A DNA stretch of 24,771 nt from a virus. A program made the position numbers and the translations under genes. Where the stretch lies: positions 1 through 24,771 of the IMG/VR virus record IMGVR_UViG_3300034064_000240. The stretch is one strand, 5' to 3'. The stretch's first letter is position 1. Each line of letters starts with the position of its first letter. The notes beneath the pieces were generated by a model. That model searched no databases, had not been told where the DNA came from, and saw nothing but the letters and a program-made list of their open reading frames with translations. Shown one piece after another: positions 10,814 to 18,385 of the stretch.

Positions 10814-11470
10814 TTAATGTGCTTGGTAACTCACTGGTTCAGTACCCCAACATGCCCGACATGGCCCACATTGACCCTTGTTTTTTGGGGCTTGGCACTC
10901 TAAGCCCATGGGTGTCACAGTATGTACATTGGAGACCGTGACGTTTGCCTGATTTTGCAAGCTTGCAGGAATAATTACTTGTTTGTCAACATACATAGCA
11001 GACAATCGCACAATCAAATTTTCTGGCAGTGCCCCATGTTTAGAAATGTATTGTTTGACCATAGAATACTCACGGGTCGGGAGCCAATGCATGCACTTAG
11101 GGGTTAGCTTTGCGACTGTAGCTATCTTTTCAAGATGCCAGAGACCTTGAAGGTCTCCACTATCATGCCAACGAAAATAGCTATCGTTTCCAATGTGGGA
11201 GACCATAGCATCGACCCACAATGCATCATTGAGTGAGTCTAAACGTGCATGCTGTGCGGGTTCGATATTGTTGGCATACATCATGTAGTTGCCCTTATTT
11301 GCATAGCATGTTGAGCAAATAGAACCGGGTATCTTGGCCATTTTGAAACCGGTAATGCATGCCACAGTAGGCAGAGAATAGCTCTTGCACGGCATTTTAG
11401 TCGTTTGCGTTACGCTGCCAGCTATCGTGCCAGCCTGAGACCGGGTGAAATGGATCGGTATGGTTTGCAT
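10814..11470 (-). CDS. GP88-like Cys-rich phage protein
   Basis: I choose ATG 11470 (MQTIPIHFTRSQAGTIAGSV), preceded by ataggcgtcaacact, over the longer frame to 11578. The 218 residues contain GSICSTCYANKGNY (49-62), YFRWHDSGDLQ (98-108), HWLPTREYSMVK (128-139), NLIVRLSAMY (151-160), and a C-terminal Cys cluster C192, C201, C204, C207. These match my memory of the phage gene-product-88 family, whose members are common in phages but without an established activity. The Cys pattern suggests an iron-sulfur or zinc site. It is the main gene of this leftward accessory block. Confidence 0.68.
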   Translation of the reverse strand: MQTIPIHFTRSQAGTIAGSVTQTTKMPCKSYSLPTVACITGFKMAKIPGSICSTCYANKGNYMMYANNIEPAQHARLDSLNDALWVDAMVSHIGNDSYFRWHDSGDLQGLWHLEKIATVAKLTPKCMHWLPTREYSMVKQYISKHGALPENLIVRLSAMYVDKQVIIPASLQNQANVTVSNVHTVTPMGLECQAPKNKGQCGPCRACWGTEPVSYQAH

Positions 11471-11522
11471 AGTGTTGACGCCTATTGAAGAATGATTGAA
11501 GGGGCCGCAGCCCCGGTTGAAT

Positions 11523-11735
11523 TTAAACCTTGGAAACGGACTCAAGACCCGATTCACCGATGCCAGCCACATACCCAATGAAAAACATTATTTCATGGTC
11601 TTTTCCAATGATCTCGCTGTTATTGGTGAATACAGCACTAGTAAAGAATTGAACCGCGCCATTAGTGGCCTGATACGCTGCCAGCCACTTGTTCAGGGTT
11701 GAAATGTCTTGAGTGAATCGTGCTTTGATAATCAT
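11523..11735 (-). CDS. Small hypothetical protein (70 aa)
   Basis: The start is ATG 11735 (MIIKARFTQDISTLNKWLAA), with leader ataggtgtcaacatc, nearly the same as that of the GP88-like gene; the longer frame to 11810 is leader. The 70 residues seem alpha/beta (NGAVQFFTSAVFTNNSEIIG, IMFFIGYVAGIGE). It is the first gene of the leftward accessory block. Function unknown. Confidence 0.6.
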   Translation of the reverse strand: MIIKARFTQDISTLNKWLAAYQATNGAVQFFTSAVFTNNSEIIGKDHEIMFFIGYVAGIGESGLESVSKV

Positions 11736-11765
11736 GATGTTGACACCTATAAGAATGTTAATGAA

Positions 11766-11787
11766 TGAGAGTTTTTCGATGCTCTCA
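11766..11787 (-). promoter_or_regulatory. Hairpin in leader of the leftward accessory genes
   Basis: TGAGAG (11766-11771) and CTCTCA (11782-11787) are perfectly complementary around a 10-base loop. The hairpin would sit in the mRNA leader about 30 bases before the start at 11735. AT-rich tattat/tatata stretches at 11788-11805 are a likely promoter area on either strand, but no clean -35 box is seen. Confidence 0.35.
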
Positions 11788-11810
11788 CTATATAAGCATA
11801 ATAGAATCAT

Positions 11811-11981
11811 GCCAGTTTTTATACATCGTTGATTTTAAACAAGAAAATCAGCAACATGAAAACCCTAATAGTACTAACCCCTATCTAATATCTCACGATG
11901 TGGAATGTAAATCTAAAATATTCCACATGGTGAAATGATATCGGTTAGGGTTAACCCTGATGGTATGGCGATAATGGTGCT
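11811..11981. other. Non-coding control region, left part, with two inverted repeats
   Basis: There is no credible gene. ATGTGGAAT (11898-11906) and ATTCCACAT (11920-11928) form a perfect 9-base inverted repeat with a 13-base AT-rich centre. AGGGTTAACCCT (11947-11958) is a perfect 12-base palindrome of the TAGGG/CCCTA type seen at 3775 and 6673. The region separates leftward accessory genes from the repeat array and late module. Confidence 0.55.
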
Positions 11982-12108
11982 TAGTTAGCACTCACTATCA
12001 TTATGCAAATCTTGCATAGTTAGTCATCACTCACTTATAAGTTAGCATGTACTCACTAACATCTAAGTTAGCCAGCACTTACTTAGCATTTAGTTAGTGT
12101 GTGCTTAC
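11982..12108. repeat. Five-unit palindromic repeat array (origin or operator candidate)
   Basis: Units begin at 11982, 12017, 12039, 12065 and 12091. Four share the form WAGTTAG, six bases, CTYACT; the first has a two-base centre. AGTTAG and CTYACT are nearly inverted copies of each other, so each unit is an imperfect palindrome suited to a dimeric protein. Spacings are 35, 22, 26 and 26 bases. A perfect 7-base inverted repeat, TATGCAA/TTGCATA, lies at 12002-12018 between units 1 and 2. Iterated sites in an intergenic region suggest a replication origin or a multi-site operator for the late promoter. Confidence 0.7.
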
Positions 12109-12112
12109 AAAC

Positions 12113-12163
12113 ATGGGGGGGAGGGGGTGTGTGTGGTGTGAGAGATTTTGTGGTGCCCCCCAT
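12113..12163. repeat. G-rich tract with distant C-rich complement
   Basis: ATGGGGGG (12113-12120) can pair with CCCCCCAT (12156-12163). Between them lie ggaggggg and a gtgtgtgtggtgtgag purine/GT-rich stretch. The segment follows directly on the repeat array and could be an origin element or a hairpin; only two long G runs exist, so a G-quadruplex is doubtful. Confidence 0.4.
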
Positions 12164-12269
12164 CCACAAGAAAAGCCAATTTAGACTTTTGCCAACAAGC
12201 AAGGGCTGGCTTTAGAAAGGAAGGGATTGGGTGCTACAGACAGGTAGTAGAAAGTAACAGACAATAGTT

Positions 12270-12722
12270 ATTGAACCCGTGTTTTTTCGGGAATCCTTCC
12301 TTGGAAGGGAGCCTCTCGTTTATCTTGGCTACGGGTATATTTGCTTGTCATCACAAATCCGTTCACGCTACATGCCCCGTTCATCTAGGCTCTAGCTCAT
12401 CCCGAGGTAGAGGAGACTACTTGATGACCACATGATTCGCCTGTTTATCCTACTTGGTCGGCTCAACCGCATAGAGGGATGGGTTCTGATCCCCGTGGAG
12501 TGGTTGAACTATATCAGGGTTTACCCCACTTGTCAAACAAAAGAAAGTGAGTTACATTGTTGTTGCCAAGACGCATGGAGATTGACTCTGAGGATTCTCA
12601 GGGTACGCGACAGTCTCCAGCCGTGTTGGTGTGAAGCATTGAAACAGAGTAGATCATGTGTTCCCACTGAACGACATGGCGAAGCTGGCGGCTAGAACTG
12701 TGGTGAAACCGCCCACCAACAA
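12270..12722 (+). ncRNA. Large structured RNA candidate upstream of terminase
   Basis: About 450 bases with no protein-like frame fold into many helices: ATTTG/CAAAT (12339-12343, 12354-12358) with ACGG/CCGT outside; CTCTA-CTC with GAG-TAGAG (12390-12398, 12404-12412); TCAACC/GGTTGA (12463-12468, 12502-12507) enclosing GGGAT/ATCCC; GGAGATTG/CAGTCTCC (12577-12584, 12611-12618) enclosing a 7-pair stem; TGTTGGTG/CACCAACA (12624-12631, 12714-12721) enclosing a 9-pair hairpin (12655-12678) and GGCGG/CCGCC (12687-12691, 12709-12713). The loop GTCATCA (12347-12353) pairs with TGATGAC (12422-12428), a pseudoknot. Size and place recall the large ornate phage RNAs GOLLD and ROOL, but membership is untested. 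Confidence 0.55.
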
Positions 12723-12751
12723 CCTATACTACTTCCATAACTGGGTAAAGT

Positions 12752-13168
12752 ATGAATGTGATTGATGCACTGCCAAACAACCTAAAGAAAAAGGGTCGCC
12801 CCAAGGGTGCTGTGAACAAGAAGTTCACTATGTCTACCTATGCTGAAAGACCTGCGGCTCTCCTGCCAAAGACTGAAGTTCAGCGCATCAAAGAACTTAA
12901 AGACCTCCTGATAAACAGTGCAGGTTCCAATGTCGTTCACAAAGCAATTGAGATTGCCATGAATAACAAACACCCAGCACAAGCGGCTATGCTCAAACTC
13001 TGTATGGATCGAATGCTTCCCGTCAGTCTGTTTGAGAAAGAAGGCAAGCAAAGGAATGCCGTGAACATAACAATCACTGGAATCGGCGGTGTTGAGATTG
13101 AACAATCAAAAATAATTGACGAAGCAGAAGATGTTGGGTATACTATAAAGAATAGTAACCAGGAATAA
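12752..13168 (+). CDS. Putative small terminase subunit
   Basis: The 138-residue protein begins with a basic arm (LKKKGRPKGAVNKK, 11-24), then helices RIKELKDLLINSAGSNVVHK and IAMNNKHPAQAAMLKLCMDR, the motif MLPVSLFEKEG and a beta-rich end (AVNITITGIGG). Basic HTH-like N-terminus, helical centre and position before TerL fit a TerS, which recognises the packaging site and forms a ring. I recall similar proteins before phage large terminases. Direct sequence proof is moderate. It is preceded by the structured RNA and followed at 3 bases by the endonuclease gene. Confidence 0.65.
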   Translation: MNVIDALPNNLKKKGRPKGAVNKKFTMSTYAERPAALLPKTEVQRIKELKDLLINSAGSNVVHKAIEIAMNNKHPAQAAMLKLCMDRMLPVSLFEKEGKQRNAVNITITGIGGVEIEQSKIIDEAEDVGYTIKNSNQE

Positions 13169-13170
13169 AA

Positions 13171-13686
13171 ATGAATCGCATCTTGACTGTTGAAGAACTT
13201 AAAAGCAACATTTCATACGATAAACAAACTGGAATATTTACACGCATAAAAAATCATCCAAAGCGCAAGTATCTTGCTGGATCGGTTACTGGAGTTGCTA
13301 GACCAGATGGATATGTTCAAGTGATGATTGCAGGAAAGATTTTTCTTGCTCATCGTTTGGCTTGGTTGTATGTTTATGGTGAAATGCCGAAGCACTACAT
13401 AGACCATATCAATGGCGTAAAAAACGACAATAGGATTGAGAATTTAAGAGATGTTCGGCAAACAATAAACTTGCAAAATCAAACCAAGGCCAAAAAAAAT
13501 AGAACATCATCAAGCAAGCTAGGCGTAAGTTTTGCCAATCAAGGTAAAAACAAAGATAAGCCGTTTAGATCAAGAATTGTTGTTGACAAAAAAGAAATTT
13601 ACTTAGGGATGTTTTCAGGCGAGAATGAGGCGCATGAGGCATATCTTCAGGCAAAAAGAAAATACCATGAAGGATGCACAATATGA
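13171..13686 (+). CDS. HNH homing-type endonuclease with AP2 domain
   Basis: The 171-residue protein has an N-terminal strand region (YDKQTGIFTRIKN), HRLAWLYVYGEMPKHYIDHI (62-81) and NGVKNDNRIENLRDVR (82-97), the HNH signature with DHINGxxxDNRIENLR, then an AP2-like DNA-binding part (LGVSFAN, FRSRIVVDKKEIYLGMFSGE, NEAHEAYLQAKRKYHEG). Free-standing HNH-AP2 enzymes are mobile genes that cut homologous sites lacking them. It is inserted between terminase genes and its end overlaps the TerL start by 4 bases. AT-richer codons than its neighbours suggest recent arrival. Confidence 0.87.
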   Translation: MNRILTVEELKSNISYDKQTGIFTRIKNHPKRKYLAGSVTGVARPDGYVQVMIAGKIFLAHRLAWLYVYGEMPKHYIDHINGVKNDNRIENLRDVRQTINLQNQTKAKKNRTSSSKLGVSFANQGKNKDKPFRSRIVVDKKEIYLGMFSGENEAHEAYLQAKRKYHEGCTI

Positions 13687-14942
13687 GTGACCTAAACTTT
13701 TCACTCCTTCCTTGGCAACAAATTGTTTTTAGTGATAAAACAAGGTTTAAGGTTGTGGCTGCTGGTCGGCGTTGTGGTAAGTCTAGGTTAGCGGCTACTA
13801 CGCTAATTATTGAAGCATTGCGTTGCCCAGCAGGAAGTGCGGTTCTATATGTTGCGCCTACCAATGGTCAGGCAAGGCAGATCATTTGGGATGTGTTGTT
13901 AGAGATTGGACGGGATGTTATCCAAAACAGTCACATCAACAATATGGACATCACTATGATAAATGGTGCAAAGATTTATGTTCGTGGTGCTGATAGACCA
14001 GATACCCTGCGGGGTGTATCCCTTACCTATGCGGTACTAGACGAGGTTGCGGACATTAAGCCTGAAGCCTGGGAACAGGTGATTCGTGCTTCTTTGTCAG
14101 ACAAAAAGGGCAGAGCCATATTTATCGGCACACCCAAGGGGCGCAACTGGTTCTATGATCTGTTCAAGATGGGCCAAGAGGAGACTGATCCTGATTGGAA
14201 GTCCTGGCACTTCACAACCCAAGATAACCCATTGATAGACCCAACTGAGATTGAGTCTGCCAAGAAGACGCTAAGTTCCGTTGCTTTCAAGCAAGAATAC
14301 TTGGCATCCTTTGACAACGCAGGAAGCGATGTTTTTAAAGAAGATTGGATTAAATATGGTGTGGAACCTGAGTATGGTAGTTACTTCATTGCAATCGACT
14401 TGGCGGGATTTGAAGAAGTGGCTAAACAAGCTGCTAACGCGAAAAAAAGACTAGATGAGAGTGCCATTGCAGTGGTCAAAGTCACTGATGATGGCAAGTG
14501 GTTTGTCAAAGAGATTGACCATGGTCGGTGGGACATTCGGGAAACTGCTGCCAAAATCCTGATGAAGATGCGGGATTACAGGCCAATTTCGGTGGGAATC
14601 GAGCGTGGGGCACTTAAAAACGCTGTTTTGCCCTACCTCAGTGACTTGATGCGGAAAAATAATGTATATTCCCACATAGTTGACCTAACGCATGGCAACA
14701 GGAAAAAGACAGACAGAATCATCTGGAGTCTCCAAGGGCGGTTTGAGCATGGGCGAATTGTGCTGAACTCTGAAGAAGATTGGGACGCATTTACCGATCA
14801 ACTCTTGATGTTTCCTGCCAATGGCGTACATGATGACCTTCCTGATGCTTTGAGTTATATTGACCAATTGGCTGTAACATCTTACTTTGAGAGTGAAGAA
14901 GATGAAGAGTGGGAGCCTGTAGACATCATATCGGGGGTTTAA
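13683..14942 (+). CDS. Large terminase subunit (TerL)
   Basis: The start is ATG 13683 (MSDLNFSLLPWQQIVFSDKT), forming ATGA with the endonuclease stop. The 419 residues contain Walker A AAGRRCGKS (26-34), Walker B YAVLDE (116-121), coupling motif IFIGTPKG (146-153), and an RNase H-like nuclease with FIAIDLAG (235-242), GIERGALKN (305-313) and HDDLPDAL (383-390), supplying Asp239, Glu307 and Asp384/Asp388. TerL pumps DNA into the prohead and cuts it. Length is normal, no intein or frameshift. It joins the portal gene as TAATG. Confidence 0.95.
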   Translation: MSDLNFSLLPWQQIVFSDKTRFKVVAAGRRCGKSRLAATTLIIEALRCPAGSAVLYVAPTNGQARQIIWDVLLEIGRDVIQNSHINNMDITMINGAKIYVRGADRPDTLRGVSLTYAVLDEVADIKPEAWEQVIRASLSDKKGRAIFIGTPKGRNWFYDLFKMGQEETDPDWKSWHFTTQDNPLIDPTEIESAKKTLSSVAFKQEYLASFDNAGSDVFKEDWIKYGVEPEYGSYFIAIDLAGFEEVAKQAANAKKRLDESAIAVVKVTDDGKWFVKEIDHGRWDIRETAAKILMKMRDYRPISVGIERGALKNAVLPYLSDLMRKNNVYSHIVDLTHGNRKKTDRIIWSLQGRFEHGRIVLNSEEDWDAFTDQLLMFPANGVHDDLPDALSYIDQLAVTSYFESEEDEEWEPVDIISGV

Positions 14943-17002
14943 TGGCAACAGATAAGCAAGAAAAGCTAGAGCAAAATGAGTTTTATGAGCCTACTGAGGC
15001 TGATAAAGAACTGACTGATTTTGTTACTGACCATTGCAACCGCTGGCGTGACTACAGAGATACCAACTTCCTTCCCGATTGGCTTGAGTACGAGCGAATC
15101 TTTCGTGGTCAGTGGGCATCTGAAGACAAAACCCGTGAGTCTGAGCGTTCACGCATCGTAACCCCTGCTACCCAACAAGCTGTAGAAACCCGCCATGCTG
15201 AGATCATGGAAGCTATCTTTGGTCAAGGCGAATTCTTTGACATTCAAGATGACATTCGGGATGTGAACAACAACCCCATCGATGTTGGAGTCCTAAAAGC
15301 CCAGTTGATGGAGGATTTCAAGCGGGACAAGATTCGTAAATCCATTGATGCCATTGAATTGATGGCAGAAATCTACGGCACAGGCATTGGCGAGATTGTT
15401 GTTAAGACTGAAAAGCAGTTTGTACCCTCTACTCAGGCAATTCCTGGACAAATGGGCCAAGCCGCCATTGGCGTAGTGGAAAAAGACAGGATTTCAGTCA
15501 AGATTTCACCTGTAAATCCAAAAAACTTCCTTTTTGACCCCAATGGAACCTCAGTTGATGACTGCATGGGGGTGGCAATTGAGAAATACATCTCCATTCA
15601 CAAGATTGTTGAAGGCATTGAGCGTGGTATCTACCGCAAAGTAGACATTACGCCCACTTATGAAGACACTGACTTGGAACCTACCCAAGAGGTGAGCCAG
15701 TATCAGGATGAAAAGGTGCTTTTGCTCACCTATTATGGTTTGGTTCCCCGTGAGTACCTAGAGAACCTTGAAGAGAACAAGAATATTGTTGATTTGTTCC
15801 CTGAGAGTTCCGCTGCTGAAGAATATTCAGACATGGTTGAGGCCATTGTCGTGATTGCCAACGATGGGCAGTTGCTGAAAGCTGAAGCAAATCCTTACAT
15901 GATGAAGGATCGCCCTGTTCTGACCTACCAAGATGACACTGTTCCCAATCGTCTGCTTGGGCGTGGCACAGTGGAAAAAGCCTTCAATATGCAAAAGGCT
16001 ATTGATGCTCAGATTCGTTCTCACTTGGATTCATTGGCGCTGACCACCAGCCCCATGATTGCAATGGATGCAACCCGTCTGCCCCGTGGTGCTAAGTTTG
16101 AAGTCAAGCCTGGAAAGGCCATTCTCACCAATGGCGCACCTTCAGAGATTCTCTATCCCTTCAAGTTTGGGCAGACTGATGGCAACAACCTATCCACTGC
16201 CAAGGATTTCGAGAGAATGCTCTTGCAATCCACGGGAACTTTGGATTCTCAAGGAATGGTCAGTGCTGGTGCTAGAGACATGGGCCAAGGCGGTATGTCT
16301 ATGGCAGTTGCCACTATCATCAAGAAGTACAAGCGTACTCTGGTGAACTTCCAAGAAGATTTCCTGATCCCCTTCATCCAGAAGGCAGCTTTCAGATATA
16401 TGCAGTTTGACCCAGAGCGTTACCCCTCTGTGGACATGACTTTTATTCCCACTGCCACTCTGGGCATCATTGCCCGTGAGCATGAACAACAGATGTTTAT
16501 TGGCTTGCTCCAGACCCTTGGCCCTAACACTCCTGTGTTGCCATTGATTCTGAAGGGTGTTTTGGCTAATTCTTCACTGACCAATCGCTATGAACTGATG
16601 GAGCAGTTGGACAAAATGAGCCAACCCAACCCGCAAGCAGAGCAAATGCAAAAGATTCAACAACAGTTGGATATGCAAGCAAAACAGGCTCAGATTGCTG
16701 TTAATACAACCCAAGCTGAACAGAATCGGGCAGAGGCTCAGAAGTTGTCTATTGAGGCTCAGTTGATGCCTCAAGAAGTGCAAGCAAAGAATATGGCGGC
16801 AATGACCAAGAACCTGCCAAATGAAGATGATGCTGGTTCAAAAGAGTTTGACAAGCGGGTTAAGATTGCTGAATTGATGCTCAAAGAAGCTGACATTAAG
16901 AACAAGTCCAAGATTGTCGAGTTGCAAATGGCAGACAAGAAGGGCAAAATGTCGAGCGTTGAAGATGAGTTTCTCGATCGTCTTTCCAGGGAATTAACCT
17001 AA
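14942..17002 (+). CDS. Portal protein
   Basis: I start at ATG 14942 (MATDKQEKLEQNEFYEPTEA), which overlaps the TerL stop as TAATG. The 686 residues include WLEYERIFRGQW, IVTPATQQAVETRHAEIMEA and IFGQGEFFDIQDD near the N-terminus, a central wing and stem region (VSVKISPVNPKNFLFDPNGT-like: ISVKISPVNPKNFLFDPNG), TRLPRGAKFEVKPGKAILTN, and a Gln-rich C-terminal coiled coil (about 560-640). Size resembles the P22-type portal (about 725). The dodecameric portal is the DNA channel and the site where TerL docks. The next gene starts directly after its stop. Confidence 0.85.
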   Translation: MATDKQEKLEQNEFYEPTEADKELTDFVTDHCNRWRDYRDTNFLPDWLEYERIFRGQWASEDKTRESERSRIVTPATQQAVETRHAEIMEAIFGQGEFFDIQDDIRDVNNNPIDVGVLKAQLMEDFKRDKIRKSIDAIELMAEIYGTGIGEIVVKTEKQFVPSTQAIPGQMGQAAIGVVEKDRISVKISPVNPKNFLFDPNGTSVDDCMGVAIEKYISIHKIVEGIERGIYRKVDITPTYEDTDLEPTQEVSQYQDEKVLLLTYYGLVPREYLENLEENKNIVDLFPESSAAEEYSDMVEAIVVIANDGQLLKAEANPYMMKDRPVLTYQDDTVPNRLLGRGTVEKAFNMQKAIDAQIRSHLDSLALTTSPMIAMDATRLPRGAKFEVKPGKAILTNGAPSEILYPFKFGQTDGNNLSTAKDFERMLLQSTGTLDSQGMVSAGARDMGQGGMSMAVATIIKKYKRTLVNFQEDFLIPFIQKAAFRYMQFDPERYPSVDMTFIPTATLGIIAREHEQQMFIGLLQTLGPNTPVLPLILKGVLANSSLTNRYELMEQLDKMSQPNPQAEQMQKIQQQLDMQAKQAQIAVNTTQAEQNRAEAQKLSIEAQLMPQEVQAKNMAAMTKNLPNEDDAGSKEFDKRVKIAELMLKEADIKNKSKIVELQMADKKGKMSSVEDEFLDRLSRELT

Positions 17003-18376
17003 ATGGACATTGCTGACCTTGAGCGTAAGCTAGGAATTGATGGAATCTCTGCTGAACAGCAGATGGAGATCATTACTGCTTTGCAACAGTCTGCCGCTGA
17101 GAAGATTGCCAAGGCCAAGAGCGAATCTATTGGCAAGGGCGCTGAACTTGTTATCCAGGGCTTGAAGAAGATCAAGTCAGACATGGAGCAAAAGTTTGCT
17201 CAGTTGAATGGCGAGATTCAGAGCAAAGTTGCCTCTGTACAAGATGGTCAGGATGGCAAGAATGGCAAAGATGGAAGAGATGGTAAGCAAGGGCCAGCAG
17301 GAGCAACGGGGCCAGCAGGACGAGATGGTGTTCCTGGGCGTGATGGAGTTGATGGTTCTAACGGCACTGGTGTTGCCGCTGCTCGCATTGATTTTGATGG
17401 TAGCCTTGTCATCACTCTTGATGATGGTCGTGAGATCAATGTTGGTGAGGTTGTTCCTTTTGATGTTGCTGAACGCATCAAAGTTATTACCAATGGTGGC
17501 GGTACTTCTCAGTCTGTACTTGATACTCTGACAAGCCTTCAGTCTCAAATTACGGCTTTGTCTGGATTTGTGAACTACAAAGGCACTTGGAACGCATCAA
17601 CCAACACGCCTACCCTTGTTTCTAGTGTAGGAACAAAGGGAGACTACTATGTTGTCTCTGTAACAGGGTCAACTAATCTCAATGGCATTACGACTTGGAC
17701 GCAAGGCGATTGGGCCATCTTTAATGGCACTGCTTGGGAGAAAGTAGACAACACTGACCTTGTAACTTCAGTTGCAGGGCGCACTGGTGCTATTACTCTG
17801 ACCACTGCTGATGTTGGTGGTTTAGGAACGATTGCCACCCAAGCGGCAAACAATGTCTCTATCACTGGTGGCTCAATCACGGGCATCACAGATTTGGCAG
17901 TTGCTGATGGTGGTACGGGTGCATCTACTGCTGGTGATGCCAGAACTAATCTAGGGTTGGTTATTGGGACTGATGTTCTGTCTCCAAGTGGCTCGGCTGC
18001 AAGTTTGACTTCTTTTCCCACTTTCAACCAGAACACCACTGGCACAGCATCTAATGTGACGGGCACTGTTGCGGTTTTAAATGGTGGTACAGGTGCAACC
18101 ACTACATCTGGGGCCAGGACAAACCTTGGCTTAGTAATTGGCACTGATGTGTTGGCTCCTAATGGATCAGCCGCATCTCTGACCTCATTCCCAACATTCA
18201 ATCAGAATACCACAGGAACTGCGGCATCTACGCCTAAACTATTGACTACAAACTTCACGATTGAAGAAAGTGGTGGAAAGTTGATATTCAAGTATGGGGC
18301 AACGACAATTGCATCAATGGACTCAACTGGATTGATTACCTCTTCTGCAAACATTGTCTCCAATGGAACACCTTAA
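17003..18376 (+). CDS. Collagen-like tail-fibre protein
   Basis: The 457-residue protein has an N-terminal coiled coil (about 1-80), thirteen G-X-Y triplets (82-120, GQDGKNGKDGRDGKQGPAG onward), a beta-rich middle with GTWNASTNTPTL (195-206) and AGRTGAITLTTADVGG (258-273), and a duplicated module beginning GGTGAST (303-349) and GGTGATT (361-405). Collagen-like triplets form trimeric rods in phage fibres. It probably projects from the virion and may contact host surface. The position right after the portal gene is unusual for a fibre. Confidence 0.75.
   Translation: MDIADLERKLGIDGISAEQQMEIITALQQSAAEKIAKAKSESIGKGAELVIQGLKKIKSDMEQKFAQLNGEIQSKVASVQDGQDGKNGKDGRDGKQGPAGATGPAGRDGVPGRDGVDGSNGTGVAAARIDFDGSLVITLDDGREINVGEVVPFDVAERIKVITNGGGTSQSVLDTLTSLQSQITALSGFVNYKGTWNASTNTPTLVSSVGTKGDYYVVSVTGSTNLNGITTWTQGDWAIFNGTAWEKVDNTDLVTSVAGRTGAITLTTADVGGLGTIATQAANNVSITGGSITGITDLAVADGGTGASTAGDARTNLGLVIGTDVLSPSGSAASLTSFPTFNQNTTGTASNVTGTVAVLNGGTGATTTSGARTNLGLVIGTDVLAPNGSAASLTSFPTFNQNTTGTAASTPKLLTTNFTIEESGGKLIFKYGATTIASMDSTGLITSSANIVSNGTP
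17909..18217 (+). repeat. Internal duplication of a fibre module
   Basis: Two copies of about 45 codons (17909-18049 and 18083-18217) encode nearly the same protein module, containing ARTNLGLVIGTDVL and GSAASLTSFPTFNQNTTGTA. The DNA differs at many third positions, so the duplication is old and kept by protein selection. Confidence 0.8.
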
Positions 18377-18385
18377 AGGAAAATT

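Noticed and set aside
11982-12108. CRISPR array
   Set aside because: Repeats are short imperfect palindromes with 22-35 base periods and no uniform spacers, and there are no cas genes.
12113-12137. G-quadruplex
   Set aside because: Only two long G runs are present; the rest is GT-rich, so a stable four-strand form is doubtful.
12461-12495. tRNA-like look (ggctcaaccgcatagag followed by gggttctgatcccc)
   Set aside because: The D-loop lacks the GG pair, the T-loop lacks the conserved purine and A58, and no 7-pair acceptor stem closes it.
12432-12695. 87-codon rightward frame in the region before the small terminase
   Set aside because: Its translation is Cys/Trp/Arg-rich without a fold pattern, it lacks a ribosome site, and it coincides with many RNA helices.
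16059-16489. Frames of 95-99 codons on both strands inside the portal gene
   Set aside because: The portal frame is clearly coding; the others are shadows.
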